In this document: in pieces, positions 46,021 through 56,082 of the stretch
Position numbering within the stretch: the stretch's first letter is position 1
Layout of the letters: each line of letters begins with the position of its first letter
NCBI RefSeq assembly: GCF_050624435.1
Contig: NC_134539.1
Location: 146,292,025 to 146,356,024 of the forward strand
Length of the DNA: 64,000 nt
DNA from: Tenrec ecaudatus
Lineage: Eukaryota > Chordata > Mammalia > Afrosoricida > Tenrecidae
Reading direction: 5' to 3'
Translations under genes and position numbers: made by a program
The notes under the pieces: generated by a model
Database searches by the model: none
What the model was told of the DNA's origin: nothing
Seen by the model: only the letters and a program-made list of their open reading frames with translations

Positions 46021-46254
46021 CTTGTTCTTCGTATACAATGAAACCTGTGAGAGCCGGAACTCGGTGGGACTGCCTTGCATTTCCAGGTCTTACAAGTTTC
46101 CTGCCTTTGGCCATGTGCGACTTACCACCTTTCCATTGCTTTCTCTTCATGGGAAATATTTGGCTGGTCCCTCTCTGACAGCTTTCCACCTCATACAAGT
46201 TCTGGCTCCCACAGGTTTTGCAGCATTGCATTGGGTAGGTTTGCTGGGCCAGAC
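46021..46254. other. Unassigned old repeat-like stretch
   Basis: Lies between two RTE pieces ('gtgagagccggaactcggtg', 'gggaaatatttggctggtcc'). It looks like an interspersed repeat, but I cannot name its family. Confidence 0.35.
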
Positions 46255-46530
46255 CTCCCTAACTTGTCGAAAAGCAAGGATATTACTTTGAGGACAAAGG
46301 TGCATCTGACCCAACCCATGGCATTTTCAATGGCCTCATATGCTTGCGAGAGCTGGACACCCACTCGGCTGCTCGCCTAGAGGCTGGGGGTTCGAACTCA
46401 GCCTGAGGCACCCCAGAAAAAAAGTCCTGGCGGTCTACTTCAGAAAAACCAGTCATTGGAAACCCTGCTGTCACAGCTCTGCTCCAACACACTCATGGGT
46501 CCCCTTGAGTCCAAACAGACTAGAGGCAAC
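46255..46530 (+). repeat. RTE fragment joined to an AfroSINE-type body
   Basis: 46,255-46,365 is sense RTE ('gatattactttgaggacaaa', 'gcttgcgagagctggacac'). It continues directly into a SINE ('ctcggctgctcgcctagagg', 'gttcgaactcagcctgaggc'), giving a chimeric junction. Confidence 0.7.
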
Positions 46531-46534
46531 TGAG

Positions 46535-47905
46535 CTGTTTGTTTTGTTTTGCCTCCTGATTTGGAAATTCCTTGGGGAGTTGGGGGAAGTGTGACTCCTC
46601 ATGAGCCTGTCTTATGTCTCCCAGCATCAACATGTAGTAGGTTCTCAATAAACGCTTATGTGATACATGCTGCTGGGACTTCCTGAGCTCGACCACATCT
46701 CTTTATGAGCCGGCTGGCATCTGAGTTCGGCTGGTGAAAGCACATCCAGGCCCTCTGGTTCACTCTTTTCATGCAAATCCAGGCAGCACACGGGTCCCCT
46801 CAGTACAGACCCAGCCTCTGCTCCCTGCTCTCTCTAGACCCCAGATCTCTCACCCTGAGGGGCTCAAGCTGCCGCCCTCAGACTTCTAAGAAGCTCATCC
46901 TCTATCTTCCTGTCCTCTGCTCTCCACTTGTGGGACTGGCCCCAGGCCTGGGAGCAAAGCCAAAGCTTCCTCCCAAGGCAGTGTCTCTCCCAGAACCAGG
47001 TAAAACCAACAGCAGCCCTGCTTTCACCCAGATCAAAGCCCTGTGTGGCAGGATCACCCGGCTGACTGCCACACTGCTATGGCAACGTGCATTTTAAGCA
47101 GTGTCGGCAGAACCAGCCTCTTCCCATAGCCCGGGAGTCAGCATCTCCAGGCTGCCCTGAAGGGAGAGGGCAGGATCTGCCAGAGAGCCCCAGACCACTT
47201 TCTGGAGTCAGGACGGTCCTCCCAAAGTCTTGGGAGACAGGATGCATTACTGGGAAAGAGGTGGCGGCCCCAGCAGAGCATAAGGCTGAAGCAGAAGCCC
47301 ATAGAACAAAATCAGCCTGGTTCTGCACGGCCCTCAAATTTTTTTTAAAAAGTACTTGTTTTGTTTTTCACACTTTTTGAGGGTTATAAACAAAGAAGGT
47401 CCCAAAGGAGAAGAATGTACGGCCCAGAGCATTCACTCCCCCAGAGTGTCATATATTTGCTCCCTGGCTCGGTTGGAAAATATTGCTGCCCAACTCCCAC
47501 CCCCAACACCATGTGGAAGACGGGAGAAAAAGAGGAGAGGAAAGAGGTGTTGTTTGATCTTTCGAGACAAGGGAAGAAGCATTAGAAGTAATTACAGCCA
47601 AACACGAAAATTAGTCCGTTGTAAGGGACTTCAAATCTTAGTTATATTTGTTGTATCGTTCCTTGAACTTTTCTTGTGTAATTTTAAATTCCAAGATTTA
47701 AATCTCTAGCTATCAAGAAAATAATATTCCTTCCACTGGGGATTCAAAAACCTGGGCTGGAACCGAACGGGGTTGTCCCACCACTTAGAAGCAATGGAAC
47801 CACATCTGCACAATGAGGAGGGTGATCTTCCCAAATCCACACCACACCCCATCCACAACCACCACCCACCACCCACCTCCACTCCGCAGCAGCCCCAGAC
47901 TCCCT
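46535..47905. other. Non-coding stretch, no gene seen
   Basis: Open frames of about 100-117 codons on the plus strand (46,771-47,097; 47,356-47,709) lack recognisable domains. An RFX-like half site 'ctatggcaacg' occurs at about 47,081. A poly-T run lies near 47,340. Confidence 0.4.
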
Positions 47906-47909
47906 GCCA

Positions 47910-48365
47910 ATTGAGTCCATTAGAACAACCCTAAACAGCAGGATAGACAGTAGAAATCCTCACATTTCTCCCTTGGAGTGGCTGGTGGTTTTGCAGCCCC
48001 CCAGCACTATAAAATCAAATGGAACCCAATGCCCTTGAGTTGCTTCCCCTCATAGCGAGCCTGTGGGACAGAGCAGAGAGGCCCCGTGGGGTTTCCAGGG
48101 CTCTCATCTCGACAGAAGCAGATTCACCTGTCTCCCGTGGAGTGGCCCCCGCCTTTCCATTAACAGCCGGACGCTTCACCACTGTGCCAACCCCACTGCC
48201 CTCAAGTCACTTCCCCCTCGGAGCGACCCTGCAGCACTTCTGAGACGGCCCGTCTTGGAAGGGGCAGCCAGCTTCCTCATGTCCCGCAGAGCAGCTGATG
48301 GGTTTGCGCTTCCAACCTGGTGGTTGGCCGCCCAACACCTAGTCCGCTGAGCCACAAGGGTTCCT
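47910..48365 (-). repeat. Three tandem AfroSINEs
   Basis: Three antisense copies in a row: about 47,910-48,005 ('attgagtccattagaacaac', partial), 48,018-48,190 ('cccttgagttgcttcccctc', 'gtttccagggctctcatctc', 'cgcttcaccactgtgcc') and 48,190-48,365 ('ccctcaagtcacttccccct', ending 'gctgagccacaagggttcc'). Confidence 0.75.
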
Positions 48366-48858
48366 TATTGAGTCCCATCCAAAGACTGAAATGCAAGAGA
48401 ATTGCACTCTGTACAAGGAGGGGGAGGCAGGAGAGGGGGGTGGAGGAGGGGGTGCTCTTTAAAGCATGTCCGTTCGGGTTGCCAGAATCTCAAACTCCCC
48501 GAGATATGGTCCTTCGGGCTGAGGTGATTTAATGCCAACTTACAGATCAGAGGCTGAGACTGAATGGCTGGTTAGACTTCAGACCATGAACTTCGGCTTT
48601 TGTTCTCAGTAAAGCTCTATAGTAAAGATGCTGTCATTCTCTCCAAGGTCCGCCCGACACATCACCTTGGCCTCGTCCACCTTGGACCCTGATGGTTCTC
48701 GAGCCGGTTGGGACCACTTCTCCCTACACATTATGGGCTCAATGTGCTTCATTCACATTGAGCTTCGGGTCTGCTAGGTGACAGTTGTCTGTAGGCATGG
48801 GGGTTTCCCAGCCCACCTCGGAGTCACTGTGGTTGCTGGTTGCTGTTTGATTGCATGT
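48366..48858. other. Non-coding stretch
   Basis: G-rich run at 48,418-48,455, otherwise unassigned. Confidence 0.4.
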
Positions 48859-49025
48859 GACCCCCATGTGCATGGCGTTGACCCCCATGTGCACAGCGTC
48901 GACCCCATGTGCACGGCGTTGACCCCCGTGTGTACGGTGTTGACCCCCACGTGCACGGCGTCGACCCCCAAGTGCACGGCGTCAACCCCCACATGCACAG
49001 TGTCAACCCCCATGTGCACCGAATC
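48859..49025. repeat. 21 bp minisatellite, 8 units
   Basis: Eight tandem units of the form 'gacccccatgtgcacggcgt'+c/t. Seven are 21 bp and the third is 20 bp. Six units carry the palindrome GTGCAC and all keep the C-rich start. Being a multiple of three, it would give a seven-residue repeat if translated, but the 20 bp unit breaks the frame. Confidence 0.97.
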
Positions 49026-49029
49026 GACC

Positions 49030-49155
49030 CGTTCCACAGGCTCTCAAGGCAGTGATCTTCCAGAAGCACATCACCCAGATGGCTGCCCAGACTCCTCTGG
49101 GTGGATTTGTACAACGAACCTTTCTCGTTGTCAAGAACTTAACAATTCTGCCCCA
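49030..49155 (-). repeat. AfroSINE fragment next to the minisatellite
   Basis: Antisense: 'ttccacaggctctcaaggca', 'ttccagaagcacatcaccca', 'cgaacctttctcgttgtcaa'. The minisatellite may have arisen at its edge. Confidence 0.6.
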
Positions 49156-50173
49156 CCAGAGACTGCTGTCTGGGGGATGTCCCCTCCCACCACCACCACA
49201 GTCAGCACCGGGCAAACCCCACACAGACATACCACACCTGGACAGACCAAAGCATGCCCATGGGGCTGGATGCTTCCACTCCCACCCCCACCTCTGCTCC
49301 ACACTAGAGGAGCTGTCCGGCCACCTGGGGGGAGACCAGGAGGCTGTTGGCTTCTGTTCCCAGCAGGCAGAGGTGGGCCCAGAAGGGGATGATCTAAGGG
49401 TAGGAAGGGGATTTCAGGAGTTTGGGGCAGAGTTCCCACCAGGAACCACTGAGCACAGGGCTCCCCCGCTTCTTGCCCCATCTGGCACAGGAGCCAGGAG
49501 AGCCTGCAGGATCCACAGGGACAAGGGCACCGAGCGAACAGTGAGACTTCCTCCCCCATCCCTGCCCTGGCAGGACAGGAGCACTCCTTTCTCTCCTCCG
49601 TGTCTCTCTCTCGGGGAGAAGCCCAGAGCCTCTCTTTGGGGATCCATGGGCCTCGGACTCCCTCTCCTGGTGAAGTGTGAGGAGATGCTGCTCAGCCAGG
49701 AGAAGGGGGCGGCGGGAGGCCAGGGCACCCCTCTGAACCCCAGCTCGTCTTCAGCACTCAGGGTCTCCTTGAGTGAGTGGCTGCCACACTCTCATTCGGG
49801 GATCCTCGCCCTTGGACGCCAAGCAAGGACACAGGGGGACACTCTCGGTGAACTCACAGCCTTCAGAAGCTACCAGGGGTCCTCTTCCTGCCAGGCAGAG
49901 GGGCAACCACCCTTGGACCCCTGGAGAAGCTTGCTTTCATGCACGCTCTCCAGAAGCAAAGTGACCAGGGTCTCCAGCCTGGACAATTGTAAACCCTCTG
50001 CCATGGAGGAGATTCCGACACGCAGGGAGCAGGACTGCCCCACGGGATTTCTGAGACGGTACGTCTTTCCGGGGGCAGACGGCCTCATCAGCCCCCTCAG
50101 AGTGACTCAAACCACCGATCCTGCCACTGGCCGTATTGATCCCACGTTGGGCTTCAAACCACAAGGTCAGTAG
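49079..50173 (+). other. Longest open frame in the window (364 codons), probably not a gene
   Basis: From the first ATG (49,079) a frame stays open for 364 codons. The product is low-complexity in character, rich in P, G, S and R, with no recognisable domain, signal peptide or membrane segment. It begins inside an antisense SINE and ends in another (50,000-50,145). I see no flanking promoter or supportive splice sites. GC-rich composition makes long chance frames likelier, so I keep it only as an oddity. Confidence 0.2.
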
Positions 50174-50200
50174 TTCAAAGCTACCAGCCACTCCGTGGGA
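50000..50200 (-). repeat. AfroSINE, diverged
   Basis: Antisense: 'ggactgccccacgggatttc', 'gagacggtacgtctttccgg', then a short sense-like scrap 'ggtcagtagttcaaagctac'. Confidence 0.6.
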
Positions 50201-50269
50201 GAGAGATGACACTTTCTACTCCTACAAGGACTATCTGGGGTTGTGTTGCTTGGTTTGATTTTTGATTGG

Positions 50270-50575
50270 GCACGTTAGGGGACATCTCAGGAATGTCATG
50301 TCATTGGGGGGTCACCCTCTTAAAGTTATGGAGTATGTTTTGGGGGGGTTGGGGGGAATGAAAACCAGAACCGATGAACCTATAGAGTCAGCAAATGGGG
50401 TACAGGTTTTGGGGGGAGGGGGACACAGAGGTGGTGGGGTGAAGGGGTGATGACGGCAAGGGGTCCAGGTACAAAAAGAATGTCTGGAAACTGGTTGTGG
50501 TAGCAAATGTACTGCCGGACATGACTGAGCTGTGGAATGATTTGATATATGTATTAATCCCAATAAATAACTAAG
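50270..50575 (+). repeat. Old L1 3'UTR variant
   Basis: G-rich tract, 'caaggggtccaggtacaaaa', 'gtagcaaatgtactgccgga', 'gatatatgtattaatcccaa' and an 'aataaataa' end follow the same plan as the young L1 3'UTRs but are much more diverged. A sister piece is at 51,800-51,965. Confidence 0.55.
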
Positions 50576-50577
50576 TT

Positions 50578-50890
50578 ACCGTCTCAGAAACCCACAGGGA
50601 CTGTTCTACCCTGCTCTGCAGGGTTGCTGTGAGCCCTTTGGAGAAGTGTCCCGGGAGACAGATTCCTTCTGTGTCCCTGTGTGCTGCTGCCCAGTGGCTG
50701 GGAACCAAAGGCCCTGTCCGCCACCTCCACACCAGGAGCTCTTGGTCAGCCCGACCCACAGCACCACCAGGAGCGTCGGAGCCAAACTGCGTCCCACTGG
50801 GTTTCCGATGGCCGGGGTTTCCAGAAGTAGATCCCCTGTCTCTGGGTACCTCAAACCTCCAGCCTTTTGGGTTAACAGCCAAGTGTGATA
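50578..50890. repeat. Two AfroSINE fragments, opposite orientation
   Basis: 50,578-50,640 is a sense 3' half ('gtctcagaaacccacaggga', 'gcagggttgctgtgagccc'). 50,735-50,890 is antisense ('gggtttccagaagtagatcc', 'tcaaacctccagccttttgg'). Confidence 0.65.
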
Positions 50891-51577
50891 ACCTCCCCCC
50901 ACCTCCCACCCCCATCCCCCATGGGACAGGATGACGTAAATGTTCAAGGCCTCTTCTACCTAGAGCATTTCATCTCTCGTCTTCCCAGTGGTCAGCCCTG
51001 CGCTGTGGTCAGAACACCCAGCCTTCCCCTCTTAAAGAGGACCCCCACCCCCACCCCCATCTGACTTGGCCTTGCTTCTCACAGGATGCACACTGGACAC
51101 CCTGGATACGAGCCTCCCTCCCCAGCCGCCCCGCCCCATCACACACTGCACCCCCCTCCCGCCCCCAGAGACCCCACTTGAGAAAAGCATCGTGTGCAAA
51201 GTGACTCAGAGAGGGAGGGGGCTCCAGGGAGGGGCCGCGCATCCCTTTAATCCAGAAAACCGAACATAATCACACCAGAAGCACACTGCCAGTCCAGTCA
51301 AAGAGACGCTTCCAAGGTAACCTTTTATCGGTTTTAAGGCAGCAAATAAGGCCTTCCGGTTCACAGGTCCTTCTTCTGCCCCAGGGAAGAGAGGTCGGGA
51401 GTGAGGGAAGGAGGTGGCCATGGGGACCCAGCCCAAGCAGCCTCCCCAAAGCCCACCTTGTCTCTCCGGCCCCCAAATGCGATCTGAATGCACTTGGGTT
51501 TGAGAACAAGCATGCCATGCCCCAGCCAGCCTCGGTGGACTGGGCACCAGCGGGAACTTCTGGCCAGTGGCCTTGGG
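50891..51577. other. 3' flank of a minus-strand gene, non-coding
   Basis: If the exon at 51,578-51,709 is terminal, this would hold its 3'UTR. No canonical AATAAA on the minus strand was found close by. Confidence 0.4.
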
Positions 51578-51709
51578 TCAGCCTGCTTTCCCTTCGGCCA
51601 TGCTCTCCCAGGGGCAGATGACTTCCCGGTCGCCCCCCACGCCGGCGGCGCCGTCCTCCTCCGAGTCCATGAGACAGGTGCCGCTCCCCGTGGGCACATC
51701 CATTTTGAT
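51578..51709 (-). CDS. Terminal coding exon of an unidentified gene
   Basis: On the minus strand a good acceptor (pyrimidine tract ending 'gaagctttttccag') precedes 43 codons and a TGA stop. The peptide opens [10 protein letters not shown], has an acidic stretch MDSEEDG and ends near the C-terminus with [15 protein letters not shown]. Reading starts in phase 0. The codons are GC-ending and the composition is balanced, unlike the arginine/proline-rich products of the other two frames. The CPWE motif is known in the long cytoplasmic tails of the orphan receptors GPR158 and GPR179, but a four-residue match is too little to assign this gene. The phase fits the donor of the candidate exon at 54,016-54,429. 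A SINE cluster and a CA-rich block occupy the intervening 2.3 kb. I cannot name the protein. Confidence 0.55.
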   Translation of the reverse strand: MKMDVPTGSGTCLMDSEEDGAAGVGGDREVICPWESMAEGKAG

Positions 51710-51799
51710 CTGGAAAAAGCTTCAGGGGCAAGAGGAGTGTGGTGTGTGGGGTCAGGGGGGGAAGCACACCCCAAGCTTATGCCCCCCCACACCCCTCCC

Positions 51800-51965
51800 T
51801 CCCCTCCAGAGGGCTGGCAGCACAGGGAACTGGGAGCTAATAATGTTGAGTACAAGAATGAAGAAAATGTTCTAAAGCTGATCATGGTGGTGATTGTACA
51901 ACGCTTCTTGATGGGATTGAACTGCTGACTTGTATGATATGTGTTGATACAACTGGTTTAAAACG
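51800..51965 (+). repeat. Old L1 3'UTR variant
   Basis: 'ggctggcagcacagggaact', 'gatcatggtggtgattgtac', 'tgatatgtgttgatacaact' parallel the piece at 50,270. Confidence 0.5.
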
Positions 51966-52009
51966 TGTTTCTAAGTCTTGCTTTCATATTCTACGGCCTG
52001 GAACCTGTA

Positions 52010-53005
52010 TATGCAAACGCCAAACTCACTGCCCCTGTGAATTTCTGAGACTGTAACCCTTTTACGAGAGTAGAAAGCCCCATCATTCGCCCATGGAGCG
52101 GCTGGTGGTTTCGAACTGCCGACCTTATGGATCACAGCCCACTGTGTAACCTCGGCTTGGATAAATGTCCTTTGAGCTCCTTTCAGCTAACACCAAGTCA
52201 AGTCGGACTCGGGGTGGTCCAGGAGGATGGTGCTCCCTCCAAAAGATTCTCAGTGGCCGACTTTTCAGAAGTGGATTGTCAAGATATTTTGGGGGTGCTC
52301 CAGCCTCCAACCTTACAGTGCCCAGCTGAGTGTGTTAACTACCCAAAGAAATGCATGGCCACTAAAGGCCAGTCTGACCCCTAGCAACCCACTAAGACAG
52401 AGCAGAACTGCCCCACAGAGTTCTCAAGGCTGTAGTTTTTTATGGGGGAAGACAGCCTCTTCTTTCTCCTGTGCAGCAGCTGGTGGCCTTGAACCGAGGA
52501 TCTTGGGTTATCAGCCAAATGCAATTGCCAGGCTTTATCATAGGATATACCTGTAGCCGATTTGTTTTCACCCCTTAAGCGGTCTTCCCATGAAAGCCAC
52601 TGCCCCTGAGCCCATTCTGACCCCCAGTGACTCTGTGTAAGGTTTCTGAGTCTGTAAGTCTTCATGGGAATAGACAGCCTCGTAATCCCCTGAAGATGAG
52701 GCTGGTGGGTTTGAACCAACAATGTTGTGGTGAATAGCTCAATGCTTATCCTGCAGAAGAGGATGCAGGAAAAAAGAAGATGGAAAAGGACACCTTTTCC
52801 CATTCTGGTGACGTCGTGGTTACATGTTGGGCTGCTCTTGGCAGTTCATTGTCAGCAGCTCGAACCCACTGGTCACTTCGAGGGAGAAAGAGATGCTTTC
52901 TATTCCCGTAAAGAGTTACAGTTTCAGAAACCCACAGGGGCCATTCTACCCTGTCATATAGGGTCTCTAAGAATTGGAATCAATTGATGGCAGTGAGTTT
53001 GGTTT
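52010..53005. repeat. Cluster of five AfroSINEs
   Basis: Four antisense copies: 52,010-52,145 ('gagcggctggtggtttcgaa'), 52,180-52,350 ('tcagaagtggattgtcaaga'), 52,350-52,545 ('agagcagaactgccccacag', 'gcagctggtggccttgaacc') and 52,590-52,745 ('gggtttgaaccaacaatgtt'). They are followed by one sense copy, 52,800-53,005 ('gttacatgttgggctgctct', 'gagttacagtttcagaaacc'). The cluster fills the putative intron upstream of the exon at 51,578. Confidence 0.8.
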
Positions 53006-53479
53006 TGCAAGTGATTCGAACAGCCTGTTCCCAGTCTGAGGTATACCAGCAGTTCCAGCTCCGACACACCTCCCTATAGAGTAAGTTAGAAAGAGTTGTT
53101 GCCTACCCACCCAGGGCCTAACCTCTCCCTCATCTCCTTGGACAGATGTGGACCAGAGGGGAGGCCTTGATCCTCGGGTCTCTGTGGCAACATAGGGTCT
53201 CCTTCTCAAGACCAGCCAGGCACCTCTGACTGCCTCTCCCAAGCCAGAAAAGGTGGGTTGATGCTCCTCTATGGCTTCCTGCTCTTTCCCGGTCCCAGGG
53301 GCTATCAAGGGCTAGTCCGTGCTGTGTGCTCAGCCAGCTGCCCAGGCTGGGCATCTTCCACAGGACAAGGATCCCGGCACACAGGCCAGGCAGTGGGTGT
53401 CTGGAGAGGGAGGTGGGAAAAGGTGTTGGGGGCTGGAGCCCCTGGAATTAGGCCCCTGCATGTCATCACCAGAATGGGA
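53006..53479. other. Non-coding stretch
   Basis: Unique sequence within the putative intron; nothing recognised. Confidence 0.4.
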
Positions 53480-53935
53480 CATACGGACACATGTACATGC
53501 ACATGCACACAAACACATTCACAGACACACATGCACACACATACGAGGGACTTCATAAAGCCCATGGGAAATGAGATTAAAATAGAATGTGTCCAAAAAT
53601 ATATATTATTGAAAAAAAATAGACTGTTTCCAGGAACTTTTTGAAGCCCCCTTGCCTATGAACAGACACCCAAATGCATTCACAGACAGATACACACAGG
53701 CATATATGCACACATGGAGAGACACATGCTTTGCACACGCAGACATGCCTGCACAGATGTACATGCATCTAGACACACAGGCACACACAGGGACAGACAG
53801 CACATACACAGATATGTGTGTACATGGACAGAGATGTGCATACAGAGACATGAATACACAGTCATACATGCACAGAAAGCCAGGTAGACAGACACATGCA
53901 CCCAGGCATATATGCACACACACACACAGAGCACA
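53480..53935. repeat. CA-rich tandem-repeat block
   Basis: Irregular 'acacatgcacac', 'acagacac', 'tgtacatg' words repeated over about 450 bp, interrupted by a mariner-like MITE at 53,544-53,656. Confidence 0.9.
53544..53656. mobile_element. Mariner-like MITE, 113 bp
   Basis: Imperfect inverted ends: 'gagggacttcataaagccca' at the left and '...aactttttgaagccccctt' at the right. It is flanked on both sides by a TA dinucleotide (53,542-53,543 and 53,657-53,658), the target of Tc1/mariner elements. The AT-rich centre has no coding capacity. Confidence 0.55.
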
Positions 53936-54015
53936 GCCCCTCCTGCTGCTTACTTAGCCACTTTCTTGGGTCTCAGCCGTGGTCGCTGCTGGTCCCCATC
54001 GCCCAGAGGTTGTAC

Positions 54016-54429
54016 CTTGCCGTGGGGCACAGGGGGGCACTTGGGTGAGAGCCTGGCAAAGGCAGGCGAGCTCAGGCAGCCGCGCCCCAGGAACCTTCGA
54101 AAGGACAGGGCCCCAAGGGCCTTGGGTGGCGCCCTGGGCGGAGCGCGCAGTGGGGGGCGGACGGCGCTCAGCTCCGAGTCCACGGAGGTCTGGCTGCCCC
54201 CGACCACTGAGGGTCCGTGGCGCCCGCTGGCCCCGCTGGCCTCCCCCTCCTGCTCCACGGCCACCCTGATGGGCGACGGGCAGACGGTGCTGCTGGGCCT
54301 TCGGAAGCGGCCGGGCGAGGGGAAGGGCCTTCTCGGGGAGCGGCAGGACGCAGAGAAGGAAGGCGAGGGGGGCACGCACGTCCCCGTGTACACGGCCAGG
54401 TGCGGGCTGGGCGCCGTGGGCTGGCGCCG
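54016..54429 (-). CDS. Candidate coding exon, Ser/Pro/Arg-rich
   Basis: On the minus strand a strong acceptor ('ccttcctctctgcag') is followed by 138 open codons in phase 0, beginning [18 protein letters not shown]. The segment is basic and rich in S-P pairs (PPSPS, RSPRRP, PSPGR, CPSPI), suggesting a disordered, phosphorylated region. It then has [14 protein letters not shown] and a [10 protein letters not shown] stretch. A donor 'aag|gtacaa' at 54,015 keeps phase 0 and would join it to the terminal exon at 51,709. Alternatives are a better-scoring donor 'taa|gtaagc' at 53,953, which would change phase, or a terminal exon reading on to a stop at about 53,950 (ending PKKVAK). The plus strand is also open here, but its product looks less protein-like. 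GC content rises sharply over this block. Gene identity unknown. Confidence 0.5.
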
Positions 54430-55584
54430 CTGCAGAGAGGAAGGAGAGAGCCCGGTGGTAAGTCATGGGGGCCTGGCCGGCGACTCCAGGGGCATGGCCC
54501 AGGGTGCCCAGAGCCGCCTGTGACAGTGGCATGGTCACAGGGAGCCTCCTGCCGGGGGACCTACCTGCTGTCCCCAGGAAGGACCACAAGTGGGCCTCCC
54601 ACTAGTCCTGGGCCTGGGGTATGGTCAAGCTGAGTCTCTGACAGCCCCACCCCTGGCCCCCCAAATGATCCATGCTTAGCCACGCCCCTATCTGATCGTT
54701 CCCACTCTCTGTCCCACCTGAGGAATGAGAAAAATCGAAGGCTTGAGACCACCCACCCTGCCCAGGTCAGCACAGACCACCACCCCTGGAGGGTGGCCCG
54801 AGACCTTCCAGTGCCCTCCCACCTGCCCCCAGACCCAGCAGAAAGCCAGGCTGGAAGTAGAAGCAGGAGGGTATTGGGGGAGGAGGCTAAGGACAGACAG
54901 GGATAAGGGGGTTCCGTGGAGGAAGACGGGAGTGTGTCATGCCCCCAAGCCACCAGACCCCAGACCTCAGAGTTGGCGCGGCTTTGTCTGACCTGACAGG
55001 GAAAGTTAACATCAGAATTTTCCTGAGATTCTCTGCTCTCTGCCTCTCTTCCCCTCTCAGAGGATAGGGGCCCACTGGCTGGGTTGTCCGCCCTGTCCAG
55101 GAGGCCTGCTGTGGCCACATCAAAGCCCGGCCTGAGGATGCTGAGGGCCACAGGTGGGCCTGGGGGCTTGGGGACAGTCTGCCCACATGCAGCCTCCAAG
55201 AGAGAATTGGAAATGACTTCAGTGAAGAACAAACCCTCTTTGAAACGGAATCCTGCTCAGAAGGACCCGCCTCTCCCCAGGCCCGCGCCCAGCCTGAGGC
55301 CGCCTGCTCCTGCAGAGCCTGCCTGATGCCCAAGGCAGCTGTGGGCAAGGCCAGACACACCTAAGGAGGGCCTCCAAGGGAGCCAAGGCGAGGGGGCCAC
55401 GGAGGGCTGCAGCTAGAGGGGGCCCCTGTCCGCCAGCAGCTCCGAAAACTCCCCACAAGAGCCTGTCTGAAAGAGCAGCTCAGAACCCGGTTCTGACACA
55501 CTCCTTCAGCCGCAGACTGGAACGGAGCCCGGGGCTGACTGGTCTTTGAGGACAATGACCGGTGTTCAGACACAGCGAGAATGG
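54430..55584. other. GC-rich stretch, possible further minus-strand exon
   Basis: On the minus strand about 55,250-54,997 stays open (containing EGLFFTEVISNSLLEAACG) and ends at a weak donor 'cag|gtcaga'. The acceptor is poor. Kept only as a possibility. Confidence 0.25.
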
Positions 55585-55750
55585 AGCCGACACAGATGAG
55601 TCCTTTGATAAAGATGATTGCAGTCACTCCTCAGCACCGTTGGGCGAAGCAAAGATCACGATCCCATTTTACAGATATGAAAACCAATGCTTCCAGAGGC
55701 CAAGCGACTCTCCCTGCCCCCGAGCGTCCTTGCTGGGTGTCTCAGAGTGA
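55585..55750 (+). repeat. MIR SINE fragment
   Basis: 'gatcccattttacagatatg', 'aaaccaatgcttccagaggc', 'caagcgactctccctgcccc' follow the MIR 3' half. Confidence 0.7.
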
Positions 55751-56082
55751 TGGGCAGGCCATCAGAGAAACCAGTCAGGATACTTGTTAGCAGCACAGCT
55801 TTGGGCCTCTCGCCCCAAATCCCATGAAGAGAAATGGTGGGATACACTTCAAGGAAAGCGGTTCTAGGCAACCCCAACCGTCATGGCGGTGCCTTATCAG
55901 TTGAGGCAGTTCTGCCTGTGCTTCTGAGTGCAGCCCAAACAATAGGAGGGTGTCTGTCTCCTCCAGGACACCGTCTAAGGGGACCCATTGCCCTATCGTG
56001 CTGGGAGGAGAGCCAGACCCTGAGGAAGGGCTTGAACAATAGCTGGTAGGTGAAGGAGGAGATCATCTCATGAATTAAACTC
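55751..56082. other. Non-coding stretch with an AfroSINE relic
   Basis: 'cagttctgcctgtgcttctg' and 'ggtgtctgtctcctccagga' look like a decayed antisense SINE. Confidence 0.4.

Noticed and set aside
47075..47095. RFX/X-box motif 'ctatggcaacg'
   Set aside because: Only one half-site is present and there is no promoter context.
48778..49392. Plus-strand frame with a seven-residue repeat
   Set aside because: The repeat arises from the 21 bp minisatellite. The 20 bp unit shifts the frame and there is no gene context.
53912..54523. Plus-strand 203-codon frame opposite the candidate exon at 54,016
   Set aside because: A plus-strand donor-like gtaagt exists at 54,459. However, the frame begins in CA-rich repeat, and its composition looks like the shadow of the minus-strand frame.
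54997..55250. Possible minus-strand exon (EGLFFTEVISNSLLEAACG...)
   Set aside because: The frame is open, but the acceptor lacks a pyrimidine tract and the donor (gtcaga) is weak. Two other frames are also open.
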